Positions 8,276 to 15,825 of a stretch of 17,219 nucleotides of DNA are shown piece after piece. Source of the stretch: JBEICQ01 sp046297395 (lineage in GTDB: Bacteria > Bacteroidota > Bacteroidia > UBA4408). Both the position numbers and the translations under genes were made by a program. The DNA lies in assembly GCA_046297395.1 (NCBI GenBank), contig JBKCNM010000106.1, positions 1-17,219 on the forward strand, in the 5' to 3' direction. How positions within the stretch are numbered: the first letter of the stretch is position 1; the number at the start of each line of letters is the position of its first letter. The notes beneath the pieces are model-generated. The model saw only the letters and a program-made list of their open reading frames with translations, was not told the origin of the DNA and did not search any database.

Positions 8276-8704
8276 ATGGCCTCAACCGGAATCAACAAAG
8301 TTATCCTAGTAGGCAATCTTGGCCGAGACCCCGAGGTAAAAACCACCGAGCAGGGAATACGCATTGCCAAGTTTTCTCTTGCTACTACAGAAGTTTACCG
8401 TGACAAAGATGGGAGCAGGAAAGAACAAACCGAATGGCATCATGTGGTTGCGTGGAGAAATCATGCAGATTATTGCGAACGGAACCTTAAAAAAGGATCC
8501 ACGGTGTATCTCGAAGGGAAATTGCATACCCGTCATTGGGAAGACCAAAACAAAGTAAAGCAATATAGAACCGAAGTGGTTGTAGACAACCTGCTTGTAT
8601 TGGGCAACCGCAAAGAATTCCAGGGCAATGAATTACATCCTCCGGGTGAGGAGGAACAAGGTTCTCATGCCGATTCATCTGAGATGGATGGATTACCCTT
8701 TTGA
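8276..8704 (+). CDS. ssb: Single-stranded DNA-binding protein
   Basis: This protein coats single-stranded DNA during replication, repair and recombination. The 142-residue protein begins with the typical SSB opening MASTGINKVILVGNLGRDPE and has the OB-fold core through about residue 112, including WHHVVAWR and a K-KGS-VYLEGKL strand pair. A short, polar, Glu-rich linker leads to the C-terminal tip EMDGLPF, the acidic-hydrophobic tail that binds partner proteins. The linker is shorter than in Escherichia coli SSB, usual for this phylum. The gldE ATG lies 8 bases after its stop, so the two are probably co-transcribed; the ssb-gldE-gldD order is the common one in gliding Bacteroidota. Confidence 0.97.
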   Translation: MASTGINKVILVGNLGRDPEVKTTEQGIRIAKFSLATTEVYRDKDGSRKEQTEWHHVVAWRNHADYCERNLKKGSTVYLEGKLHTRHWEDQNKVKQYRTEVVVDNLLVLGNRKEFQGNELHPPGEEEQGSHADSSEMDGLPF

Positions 8705-8712
8705 AACTTTGT

Positions 8713-10608
8713 ATGGACGACCCGGTCAGTAGCCCCTTTGTTTTTATTCTCCTTCAATGGAATCCCATGCTGTGGATGAGTATTCCCGGCATCGCCTTTT
8801 TCCTTGCACTTTCGGCCCTGGTAGCAGCAGCAGAAGTTTCTTTTTTTTCACTCTCTCCGTCCGATCTGGATGAATTAAGTCAGACAGATTCTTATGCTTC
8901 GCGAAAAATCCTGGAACTCTTAGGGAAACAGAAAAAATTGATTGCCACAGTTGTGCTCCTTCATAACCTGGTCAATATTTTTGTAATTATCCTCTCCGAG
9001 TCCGTTTCCAAAGAAATTTTTCATGGATTGTCTCCGGATCTTGAGTTTCTGCTTAGGGTTATTCTGGTTACCTTCCTTATTCTTCTTATCGGCGAAATTA
9101 TCCCTAAAATTTATACCCGCCGACATGCCAAAAGGGCCGCACTTATTCTGGTTTTCCCACTGGATATTGCCGAGCGTTTTTTTCGTCCGTTCAGCTATCT
9201 GCTCATCCGATCTACCTCTCTTTTCGATCGGTATTTTAAAGATTCTAAAACACGACTTTCTGTTGACGATCTTTCAACAGCTCTTGAATTAACCACCAAT
9301 GAGCACTCTCCTGAAGAAGAACAAAAAATTCTGAAAGGAATTGTGGAATTCGGAAACACTGAGGCAAGAGAAATCATGCGCCCCAGGTTGCAAATGTTTT
9401 CCATCAGCAAAGATCTTCCATTTGGGAAAGCCCTCTCATCTATCGTAGAAGCAGGATTCTCCAGGATACCTGTGTACGAACAAAACGATGATCACATTGT
9501 AGGAATTTTATACACAAAGGATTTGCTTCCTCATTTGGACAAGGGAGATGATTTTGCATGGAACAGCCTGATGCAAAAACCCTATTATGTTCCGATGAAT
9601 AAAAAAATTGATGACCTTCTTAAAGAGTTTCAGCATCAGAAAATGCACATGGCCATTGTGGTGGATGAGTATGGTGCAACCAATGGATTGGTTACGCTTG
9701 AAGACATCATTGAAGAAATTCTGGGAGATATCAATGATGAGTTCGACGACGACGAATTGGTATACAGCAAACTGGATTCACACACCTATATTTTTGAAGC
9801 CAGGATCATGCTAAATGATTTTTACAAGGTTCTTCAGATTGATGGAGAGGTGTTTGAAAAAAACCGCGGGGTAGCTGATACACTCGCAGGTTTTATTCTT
9901 GAAATTACGGGTTCTATTCCTGTAAAGAACCAGACAATTACTTTCAAAAATTACTCTTTTGTTGTTGAGTCTGTCGACCGCAAAAGAATTAAAAGGGTAA
10001 AGCTGATGATTGACGAGGAATCAAAAAGCAAACCCATTATGCCCATTTTTTTACTCCTCGGTGCTTCTTTGCTCATAAGCTCCTGTCAGCCTGAGTTTCC
10101 ACCCAAGCCCAGAGGGTATTTGAGAATTGATTTTCCTGAAAAAAAATATACCTGCCTGTCTGCTGAGTATCCCTATGGTTTTGATTATCCCGTATATGCC
10201 AGACCCGAAGCATACAAAGGAATACAGGATGGACAATATTGGATGAACCTGCAGTTTGATCAGAACAAAGCCACCTTATTCATCAGTTATTTTGCCCTCA
10301 GAAACAATCTTGCAAAACACATTGAAGACGCCCGTACACTGGCTTATAAACATACGGTGAAAGCATCATCAATCGACGAGATGAAAATTGAAAAAACAGA
10401 GGAAAGGGTGTTTGGGCTTTTGTATGAGTTAGGCGGAGATGCTGCCAGCTCCACGCAGTTTTATCTCACAGATAGTGTGCATCATTTTGTGCGAGGAGCA
10501 CTATACTTCAATGTACCGGTTAATACGGATTCTCTTGCACCTGCTACCCGATTTATCAGAAAGGATATAGAACGGCTTATTCGTTCGTTTCATTGGAAGA
10601 AAACCTAA
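8713..10608 (+). CDS. gldE-gldD: GldE-GldD fusion: CorC-like membrane protein joined to gliding-motility lipoprotein
   Basis: One 631-codon frame covers two proteins that are normally separate. Residues 1-434 are GldE: a DUF21 membrane region (about 20-170), two CBS domains (about 219-276 and 287-345; MHMAIVVDEYGATNGLVTLEDI is in the second) and a CorC/HlyC domain (about 358-432). Residues 443-631 are a complete GldD: a lipoprotein signal ending at Cys458 (LLISSC), then RGYLRIDFP, FISYFALRNNLAKHIEDA, YELGGDAASSTQFYLTDS and a terminal FHWKK. GldD and GldE are required for gliding in Flavobacterium, where they are encoded by neighbouring genes and support the motility/type IX secretion machinery. 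The start is the ATG 8 bases after ssb; a TTG at 8701 overlapping the ssb stop is less likely. Separate GldD could still arise from internal ATGs at 10006 or 10039, or by lipobox cleavage. A single-base sequence error is an alternative. Confidence 0.88.
   Translation: MDDPVSSPFVFILLQWNPMLWMSIPGIAFFLALSALVAAAEVSFFSLSPSDLDELSQTDSYASRKILELLGKQKKLIATVVLLHNLVNIFVIILSESVSKEIFHGLSPDLEFLLRVILVTFLILLIGEIIPKIYTRRHAKRAALILVFPLDIAERFFRPFSYLLIRSTSLFDRYFKDSKTRLSVDDLSTALELTTNEHSPEEEQKILKGIVEFGNTEAREIMRPRLQMFSISKDLPFGKALSSIVEAGFSRIPVYEQNDDHIVGILYTKDLLPHLDKGDDFAWNSLMQKPYYVPMNKKIDDLLKEFQHQKMHMAIVVDEYGATNGLVTLEDIIEEILGDINDEFDDDELVYSKLDSHTYIFEARIMLNDFYKVLQIDGEVFEKNRGVADTLAGFILEITGSIPVKNQTITFKNYSFVVESVDRKRIKRVKLMIDEESKSKPIMPIFLLLGASLLISSCQPEFPPKPRGYLRIDFPEKKYTCLSAEYPYGFDYPVYARPEAYKGIQDGQYWMNLQFDQNKATLFISYFALRNNLAKHIEDARTLAYKHTVKASSIDEMKIEKTEERVFGLLYELGGDAASSTQFYLTDSVHHFVRGALYFNVPVNTDSLAPATRFIRKDIERLIRSFHWKKT
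10039..10608 (+). other. gldD: Full-length GldD lipoprotein moiety inside the fused frame
   Basis: From this internal ATG the frame encodes 189 residues, about the normal size of stand-alone GldD, starting directly with a lipoprotein signal (MPIFLLLGASLLISSC). A second in-frame ATG lies 11 codons upstream at 10006. Cys at 10084-10086 is the likely lipidated residue. GldE ends on the cytoplasmic side, so the signal can carry GldD across the membrane either as part of the fusion or after separate initiation. Confidence 0.75.
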
Positions 10609-12824
10609 TCCATCCCGAAGACATCATCCCACCATTCAGAAATTCTGGAATACACATCCAGCCTGGTTTTTCCACCGCTGATACCATGGTTTTTGTCCGG
10701 GTAAATCATCAAATCAAAAGGGATTCCTGATTCCTGCATTCTCCTTATCATTTCTACTGCATTCTGAAAATGTACATTATCGTCTGCCGTGCCATGAATG
10801 AGAAACAATTTTCCCTTGATGGATGAAGCAAATTCCAAAGGAGAGTTCTCATCATAACCCCTAGGATTTTTATCCGGTAATCCCATGTATCTCTCAGTGT
10901 AGATATTGTCATAGTACTTCCAATGTGTAACAGGTGCAACCGAAACGGCCGCTGCAAAATGGGAAGACCCTTTGGCAAGGCTTAGAAGACTTAGGAATCC
11001 TCCAAAACTCCAGCCTTGAATGCCAATTCTCAGGGAATCAATATACCCAAGAGATTTGAGGTAACGGGAAGCCATTATCATGTCCTGCGTTTCCAGATTA
11101 CCCAGTTGACCATAAGTGGATGTTCTGAATTTTTTTCCCCTCATCTGGGTTCCGTGTCCATCGAATGAGAAAATAAAGTATCCCCGGGAACTCATGTATT
11201 GGTGCCAAAGCATTTCGCTATTTGACCACTGATCAACAACCATGTTGCGCCCCGGGCCACCATAAATATGAATAATAGCAGGGTATTTAACCGAAGGATT
11301 AAAGTTTTTAGGATAAATCACCCAGCCATTGATGGAATCACCTTGCGCACCGGGGATGCGAATGAATTTTTTAGGAGAGAAAGGAAGTTTTGTGAGCTGT
11401 GCAAGCACACTGTCATTCGATGAAATAACGCGTATTTTTTTTCCTGTTTGCGTATTGGCAAGCACTTTTTGCGGGGGCTTGTTTGCCGAGGAATAGGTGA
11501 GCATGGCCAGAGAGAAATCGCCGTTAAAAACTGCTGTTTGACTTCCTTCCAGGTCAATTATTTTTTGAATCTTTTTCCCATTTAAATCTGTTTTATACAA
11601 TTGATGAGAAAGAGAATGGTCTTTGTTTGCTCGAAAATAGATGTTGCCTGATGTTGCATCGTAACCAATTAAATTATCTATTTCCCAGTTGCCCTTGGTA
11701 AGTTGCTGTGGTTTTCCACCTTCCATAGGGAGACTGTATAGATGTTTCCAGCCTTGCTGTTCCGAGAGAAAGTAAAATCTGCCATTGCCTGCAAATACGC
11801 ATGGTCCGGGCGCATCAATATAATTTTCAGTTGAGGACTCAGCGTAAATCTTTCCGATGCTTTTATCAGCAATGTCGTATAACAGAAATTCAATCTTGTT
11901 CTGAAGTCTGTTCATGGCATGAATAAGCAGTTTGTTTTTATTTCCGGCCCATTGAATGTGCGGAACATATTCCATGTCTGATCCTGTTTTAAAAGCGCAG
12001 GCAGAAGATTTTTTTTCCAGGTCATATACCCATATTTCAACTTTTGAATTTTCCTCTCCGACTTTCGGATATTTCCATGTAACCGTACCCGGATAAATTT
12101 GATTTTTGTAGGAAGTGAAACTGAATTCTTTCACAGCTGTTTCATCAAATCTGTAAAACGCCAAATGTGCTGCATCAGCGCTCCAGCAATATGCATCGGT
12201 TAAGCCAAATTCCTCTTCATATACCCAGTCGCTTCCTCCGTTAATAATCTGATTTTCTTTCCCGTCAGTGGTAATTTGCCGCGTTTGTTTTGAGGCAATT
12301 TCATACACATACAAGTTCCTTTCAAACACATAAGCGATTCTCTTTGAGTCCGGTGAAAAGGAAACCGAAGAAATGTTTCTTCCGGGTGCGAAGTCAACAG
12401 CATCCTTTCTGCCTTTTTCTATGAGGTAATAAATGGCAGAAAAAGAATGCCGGTAAATCGGAAACAATTTGCCTTGCAATAAAAAATAACTTTCATCAGG
12501 AGAGGGGATAAAGGAGGAAAATGAAAAAGCGGTGTCATTGCATCTGATGGTGTTTCCATTGATGAGTGTATCGGTTGTTTTACCTGAAAGATAAGAGGCT
12601 GAAAGTATGCCTCTGAATTGATCTATTTCCTTTAAGTAGAGGTAGTTTTTTGGATTCACAGAGGGCGTGGGATGTGACTCCATCTGAACAGTAAATTTCT
12701 GCCCCGAAAAAATATCCGATAACTTCCATTTTTCTCCTGTCTCCCCTGCGATAGCGGTACATGTTAGACAGAAAAAGAAAAGCAAACTGATGATACCAAG
12801 GTAAAATTTGATGAGTGCCCGCAT
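10605..12824 (-). CDS. Dipeptidyl peptidase IV (S9B prolyl oligopeptidase family)
   Basis: This exported serine peptidase releases X-Pro (and X-Ala) dipeptides from peptide N-termini. The 739-residue protein starts with a signal peptide (hydrophobic 8-26, ending near AIAG). A beta-propeller domain carries DWVYEEEF (199-206), the paired-glutamate segment that holds the substrate amino group in dipeptidyl peptidase IV. The C-terminal alpha/beta-hydrolase domain shows the triad Ser606 (GWSFGG), Asp681 (HGTADDNVHF) and His713 (KNHG), with the same Asp-His spacing of 32 as the human enzyme. The length matches bacterial homologues. The stop codon TAG overlaps the TAA of the convergent gldE-gldD frame. 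It probably acts in the periplasm on peptides, possibly with the M1 and M16 enzymes of this window. Confidence 0.95.
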   Translation of the reverse strand: MRALIKFYLGIISLLFFFCLTCTAIAGETGEKWKLSDIFSGQKFTVQMESHPTPSVNPKNYLYLKEIDQFRGILSASYLSGKTTDTLINGNTIRCNDTAFSFSSFIPSPDESYFLLQGKLFPIYRHSFSAIYYLIEKGRKDAVDFAPGRNISSVSFSPDSKRIAYVFERNLYVYEIASKQTRQITTDGKENQIINGGSDWVYEEEFGLTDAYCWSADAAHLAFYRFDETAVKEFSFTSYKNQIYPGTVTWKYPKVGEENSKVEIWVYDLEKKSSACAFKTGSDMEYVPHIQWAGNKNKLLIHAMNRLQNKIEFLLYDIADKSIGKIYAESSTENYIDAPGPCVFAGNGRFYFLSEQQGWKHLYSLPMEGGKPQQLTKGNWEIDNLIGYDATSGNIYFRANKDHSLSHQLYKTDLNGKKIQKIIDLEGSQTAVFNGDFSLAMLTYSSANKPPQKVLANTQTGKKIRVISSNDSVLAQLTKLPFSPKKFIRIPGAQGDSINGWVIYPKNFNPSVKYPAIIHIYGGPGRNMVVDQWSNSEMLWHQYMSSRGYFIFSFDGHGTQMRGKKFRTSTYGQLGNLETQDMIMASRYLKSLGYIDSLRIGIQGWSFGGFLSLLSLAKGSSHFAAAVSVAPVTHWKYYDNIYTERYMGLPDKNPRGYDENSPLEFASSIKGKLFLIHGTADDNVHFQNAVEMIRRMQESGIPFDLMIYPDKNHGISGGKTRLDVYSRISEWWDDVFGMD

Positions 12825-12844
12825 AGAGGTGATTTTATCTTGTG

Positions 12845-12852
12845 CAAATAAA
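12845..12852 (-). promoter_or_regulatory. Possible -7 box for the dipeptidyl peptidase gene
   Basis: The minus strand reads TTTATTTG, one mismatch from TAnnTTTG, 20 bases before the ATG. No -33 TTG is seen at the usual distance. Confidence 0.3.
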
Positions 12853-12917
12853 GTGAAACTAATGTGAAATGCAGAGAGAATAAGTCCTTTGATTTTTTCT
12901 TTTCCATACTATTGCAT

Positions 12918-12925
12918 TTACTTTG
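12918..12925 (+). promoter_or_regulatory. Possible -7 box abutting the glcD-like start
   Basis: TTACTTTG differs from TAnnTTTG at one base and ends only 4 bases before the ATG at 12930, so any transcript from it would be leaderless. TACTATTG at 12907-12914, also one mismatch, is an alternative that would leave a short leader. Confidence 0.3.
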
Positions 12926-12929
12926 CAAG

Positions 12930-14336
12930 ATGAACAACTACAGCGCAGTTGAGCCCCAGGATATCAGTATTTTCAAGCATGTTTTGGGTGAAGATGGCAT
13001 GCTCTTAAAGCAGGAAGAGATGCGTGGTTATGCATCAGATGCAACGGAGGATTTTGTTTTTATGCCTGAGATTGTTCTTATTCCTTCAGATGAATCTCAG
13101 CTTGCTACAGTTTTAAAACATTGTAACCAAAGACATATTCCTGTTACTGTAAGAGGCGCCGGAACCGGTTTAAGCGGAGGAGCCTTACCGGTGATGGGAG
13201 GCGTGATTCTGTCGATGGAAAAATTCAACCGGATTCTTGAGATTGATACCAACAACCTTCAGGCAACTGTTGAACCCGGGGTAATCAACGAATTCCTGCA
13301 ACAATCAGTGCAGGAACTGGGCCTGTTTTATCCTCCCGATCCTGCAAGCAAAGGCTCTTGCTTTTTGGGTGGAAATGTAGCCCTGAGCTCAGGCGGCCCA
13401 AGAGCACTTAAATACGGCACAACAAGAGATTACATTCTGAATCTGAAAGTGGTTTTGCCGGATGGAGAAATTTTTTGGACAGGCGCCAATACGCTTAAAT
13501 ATTCAACAGGATACAACCTTACCCACCTCATGATTGGCAGTGAAGGAACCCTTGCAGTAGTTACACAAATAAGGGTCAAACTCATTCCATATCCAATGTT
13601 CAGACAGGTGATGCTGGTACCATTTAAAAAAATCCGTCAGGCATGTGAAGCGGTTTCCCTGCTCTTTCGCAAAGGGCTTAATCCTTCTGCCCTTGAATTC
13701 ATGGAGAGAGACGCAATTGATCTTACTTGTGCATACATAGGTGTTGAGGGCTTTTCTCCCGATGCTGAAGCAGAAGCTCAGCTGCTGATTGAATTTGATG
13801 GAAACAACTTAGAACACATCCTTCAAGAGCTTGAAAAAACATATGACTTACTCACTGCTTTTGAAACCGGAGAAATTCTTCTTGCCCAAGACGAATCGGA
13901 CAAAAATCGCTTATGGAAACTTCGTCGGTCTGTTGCGGAAGCAGTAAGGGCAAGTTCTGTTTACAAGGAAGAAGATACAGTTGTTCCGAGGGCACAATTG
14001 CCCGAACTTATTGAGGGCGTAAAAGAGATTGGGCGGAAATATGGTTTTCGTTCTGTTTGCTACGGTCATGCAGGCGACGGAAATCTCCATATCAATATTC
14101 TAAAAGGAAGTTTAAGTGATGATTTCTGGGAGCATGAGATTCATGATGCGATTGCTGAAATATTTATACTGTGTAAAAATTTGGGAGGTACCATTAGTGG
14201 TGAACATGGCATTGGATATGTGCAAAAAAGATACATGCATCTTGTGCAATCACCTGCTCAGTTAGAACTCATGAAGGCCATTAAAAAAGTTTTCGACCCC
14301 AATGAGATTTTAAATCCCGGAAAAATATTTTGCTAA
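12930..14336 (+). CDS. FAD-linked oxidase, GlcD / D-lactate dehydrogenase type
   Basis: The 468-residue protein oxidises a 2-hydroxy acid (glycolate, D-lactate or a relative) to the 2-keto acid through bound FAD. The FAD-binding PCMH domain contains RGAGTGLSGG (75-84) and PPDPASKGSCFLGGNVALSSGG (135-156). The C-terminal FAD-oxidase domain contains GHAGDGNLH (379-387), GEHGIG (424-429) and the family-typical ending FDPNEILNPGKIF. The length equals that of single-domain GlcD-like enzymes; no iron-sulfur GlcF or GlcE gene lies beside it. A GTG at 12864 would extend it by 22 residues, but the ATG at 12930 fits the family N-terminus and lies just after a -7-like box. It converges with the Mur ligase gene. 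The substrate cannot be fixed from sequence. Confidence 0.93.
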   Translation: MNNYSAVEPQDISIFKHVLGEDGMLLKQEEMRGYASDATEDFVFMPEIVLIPSDESQLATVLKHCNQRHIPVTVRGAGTGLSGGALPVMGGVILSMEKFNRILEIDTNNLQATVEPGVINEFLQQSVQELGLFYPPDPASKGSCFLGGNVALSSGGPRALKYGTTRDYILNLKVVLPDGEIFWTGANTLKYSTGYNLTHLMIGSEGTLAVVTQIRVKLIPYPMFRQVMLVPFKKIRQACEAVSLLFRKGLNPSALEFMERDAIDLTCAYIGVEGFSPDAEAEAQLLIEFDGNNLEHILQELEKTYDLLTAFETGEILLAQDESDKNRLWKLRRSVAEAVRASSVYKEEDTVVPRAQLPELIEGVKEIGRKYGFRSVCYGHAGDGNLHINILKGSLSDDFWEHEIHDAIAEIFILCKNLGGTISGEHGIGYVQKRYMHLVQSPAQLELMKAIKKVFDPNEILNPGKIFC

Positions 14337-14395
14337 ACTAGAACGAATAAAAAATCTCCTAAAAGGAAAAATAATTTCAGGGTTTTTTTCATTTC

Positions 14396-15757
14396 TTAGT
14401 CCTCTTTATATAGGACTTCCAAATTTACACCATCGTATGTTCCCGAACTCATCAGGAGCAATACAGGATGACTTGACTCTGCCAATATTTCTTTAACCAA
14501 GGCAGAGAATGCCGGGGAATTATCAGTAACCGTAAGTTTTTCAGATCCAAAAGCAGCATACACTTCAGCGGCATCTACCGGTGGTAATTTTTTATGTGCA
14601 ATTGTTTTTGGATTGAAATAAACAACTGCTTTGTCAGCCATTTCCATGCAGCCTTTGTATTCTGATAAAAAGTGTTTGTTTAAACTACTGAATGTGTGTA
14701 ACTCCATACAGGCAATTAAGGGCCTGCCAATAAATTGCTTTTTCACAGCTTCAATCGTGGCTTTTAATTTTGATGGGCTATGTGCAAAATCTCTGAATAC
14801 AGTCCTTCCTTTATTGTCATAGATTTTCTCCAGTCTGCGTGCAGCGCCTTCAAAATCTCCGATGGATGTTAAACAGTTTTGTTCAGTTAGTCCAAGTTGC
14901 TTGCATACTTCAAAAGCAGCAGAAATATTTTGAAGATTGTGTTTTCCGAATACCCTGATGGGATATTTTTTTCCATCATGAAGTAGGGAGGTAATGCCAT
15001 CATTGATTTCAGAGGGATAAGCCCGGTAAGGAATTTTATGAATCGCACCGGGTGACTTTTCTGCAATTTTTACTACTTCAGCATCCTCCTCAGAATAGAT
15101 GAATGAGCCATCTTTTGAGATACATTCTGTAAATATTTTAAATTGTTCTACATACGAACTGAAGGTCGGAAACACATTGATATGATCCCATGCAATCCCA
15201 CTGATTACGCCAATATGAGGATGATACAGGTGAAATTTCGGCCTGGGGTCAATGGGCGATGCCAGGTACTCATCACCTTCGATAACGGCAATCTCCGAGT
15301 CATTGGAAATACCTACCATGTTGTCGAATCCTCTGATTTGTGCACCTGCCAGATAGTCGAATTTTTTTCCGGATTTTTTCAGGATGTGCAATATCATGGA
15401 AGTGATACTTGTTTTTCCATGACTGCCTCCAATCACCACACGCAATTTGTTTTTAGTGGCCTCGTACACAAATTCAGGATAAGACATTACCCGAATCCCC
15501 ATCGCTTGTGCCCTAAGCAGTTCGGGATTATCTTTTCGGGCATGCATGCCCAGAATGACAACATCAATACCCGGGTGAATATGCTCAGCATCCCAGCCAA
15601 TTTTTTCAGGAAGCAATCCCGCTGCCTTCAAACGACTTTTGGACGGCTCATTGATTTCGTCATCCGAGCCGCTTAACTCATAGCCTGCCCCTTTTAGCGC
15701 AAGCGCAAGGCTGTGCATAGCAGCACCGCCAATGGCAATAAAATGAACGCGTTTCAT
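14396..15757 (-). CDS. mpl: Mpl-like Mur ligase (UDP-N-acetylmuramate:murein peptide ligase family)
   Basis: This cytoplasmic ATP-dependent ligase probably joins a recovered murein peptide to UDP-MurNAc in peptidoglycan recycling. In the 453-residue protein the UDP-sugar-binding N-terminus is MKRVHFIAIGGAAMHSLALAL, as in MurC/Mpl. The ATP loop is GGSHGKTS (110-117). The central domain includes EGDEYLASPID and AWDHINVFPTF, and the ADP-side motifs include FGKHNLQN, GAARRLE and DFAHSPSK. The Mpl rather than MurC identity rests on the DEY...HINVFPT region. The start is the ATG before KRVHF; the frame to 15793 adds 12 residues that overlap the upstream terminator, so 15757 is preferred. DFAHSPSK replaces the HHPT seen in classical MurC/Mpl, apparently normal in this phylum. 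The peptide substrate is unproven. Confidence 0.85.
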   Translation of the reverse strand: MKRVHFIAIGGAAMHSLALALKGAGYELSGSDDEINEPSKSRLKAAGLLPEKIGWDAEHIHPGIDVVILGMHARKDNPELLRAQAMGIRVMSYPEFVYEATKNKLRVVIGGSHGKTSITSMILHILKKSGKKFDYLAGAQIRGFDNMVGISNDSEIAVIEGDEYLASPIDPRPKFHLYHPHIGVISGIAWDHINVFPTFSSYVEQFKIFTECISKDGSFIYSEEDAEVVKIAEKSPGAIHKIPYRAYPSEINDGITSLLHDGKKYPIRVFGKHNLQNISAAFEVCKQLGLTEQNCLTSIGDFEGAARRLEKIYDNKGRTVFRDFAHSPSKLKATIEAVKKQFIGRPLIACMELHTFSSLNKHFLSEYKGCMEMADKAVVYFNPKTIAHKKLPPVDAAEVYAAFGSEKLTVTDNSPAFSALVKEILAESSHPVLLLMSSGTYDGVNLEVLYKED

Positions 15758-15762
15758 CAGCA

Positions 15763-15770
15763 CAATACTA
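15763..15770 (-). promoter_or_regulatory. Possible -7 box for the Mur ligase gene
   Basis: The minus strand reads TAGTATTG, one mismatch from TAnnTTTG, 5 bases before the ATG at 15757 and just after the upstream terminator. A promoter is expected here because the terminator separates this gene from the phosphatase gene. The transcript would be essentially leaderless. Confidence 0.3.
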
Positions 15771-15775
15771 TGACG

Positions 15776-15803
15776 AAAAAAGCCCCGGCACATGCCGGGG
15801 CTT
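15776..15803 (-). terminator. Strong intrinsic terminator after the SpoIIE-type phosphatase gene
   Basis: A perfect 10-base stem, AAGCCCCGGC/GCCGGGGCTT (15780-15789 with 15794-15803), closes a 4-base loop. It is GC-rich at its core and is followed on the minus strand by a run of T down to 15776. It lies 22 bases after the phosphatase stop codon. The T-run is on the minus-strand side only, so it serves the leftward transcript. Confidence 0.9.
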
Positions 15804-15825
15804 CAGTATAAATTCACAAAGTTGT

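Noticed and set aside
8701..8712. TTG start for gldE overlapping the ssb stop
   Set aside because: The ATG four codons later gives the usual MDDP-like beginning and normal spacing; TTG adds nothing recognisable.
12864..12929. GTG-initiated 22-residue N-terminal extension of the FAD oxidase
   Set aside because: The family N-terminus begins near the ATG at 12930 and a -7-like box overlaps the extension.
14337..14395. Possible bidirectional terminator between the convergent glcD-like and Mur ligase genes
   Set aside because: Only a 4-base stem (TCCT/AGGA) with an A-rich flank and a separate T-run is present; this is too weak to call.
15143..15676. Plus-strand open frame of 177 codons inside the Mur ligase gene
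   Set aside because: It is antisense to the conserved ATP loop and central domain, has no start context and shows no domain; it is a shadow frame.
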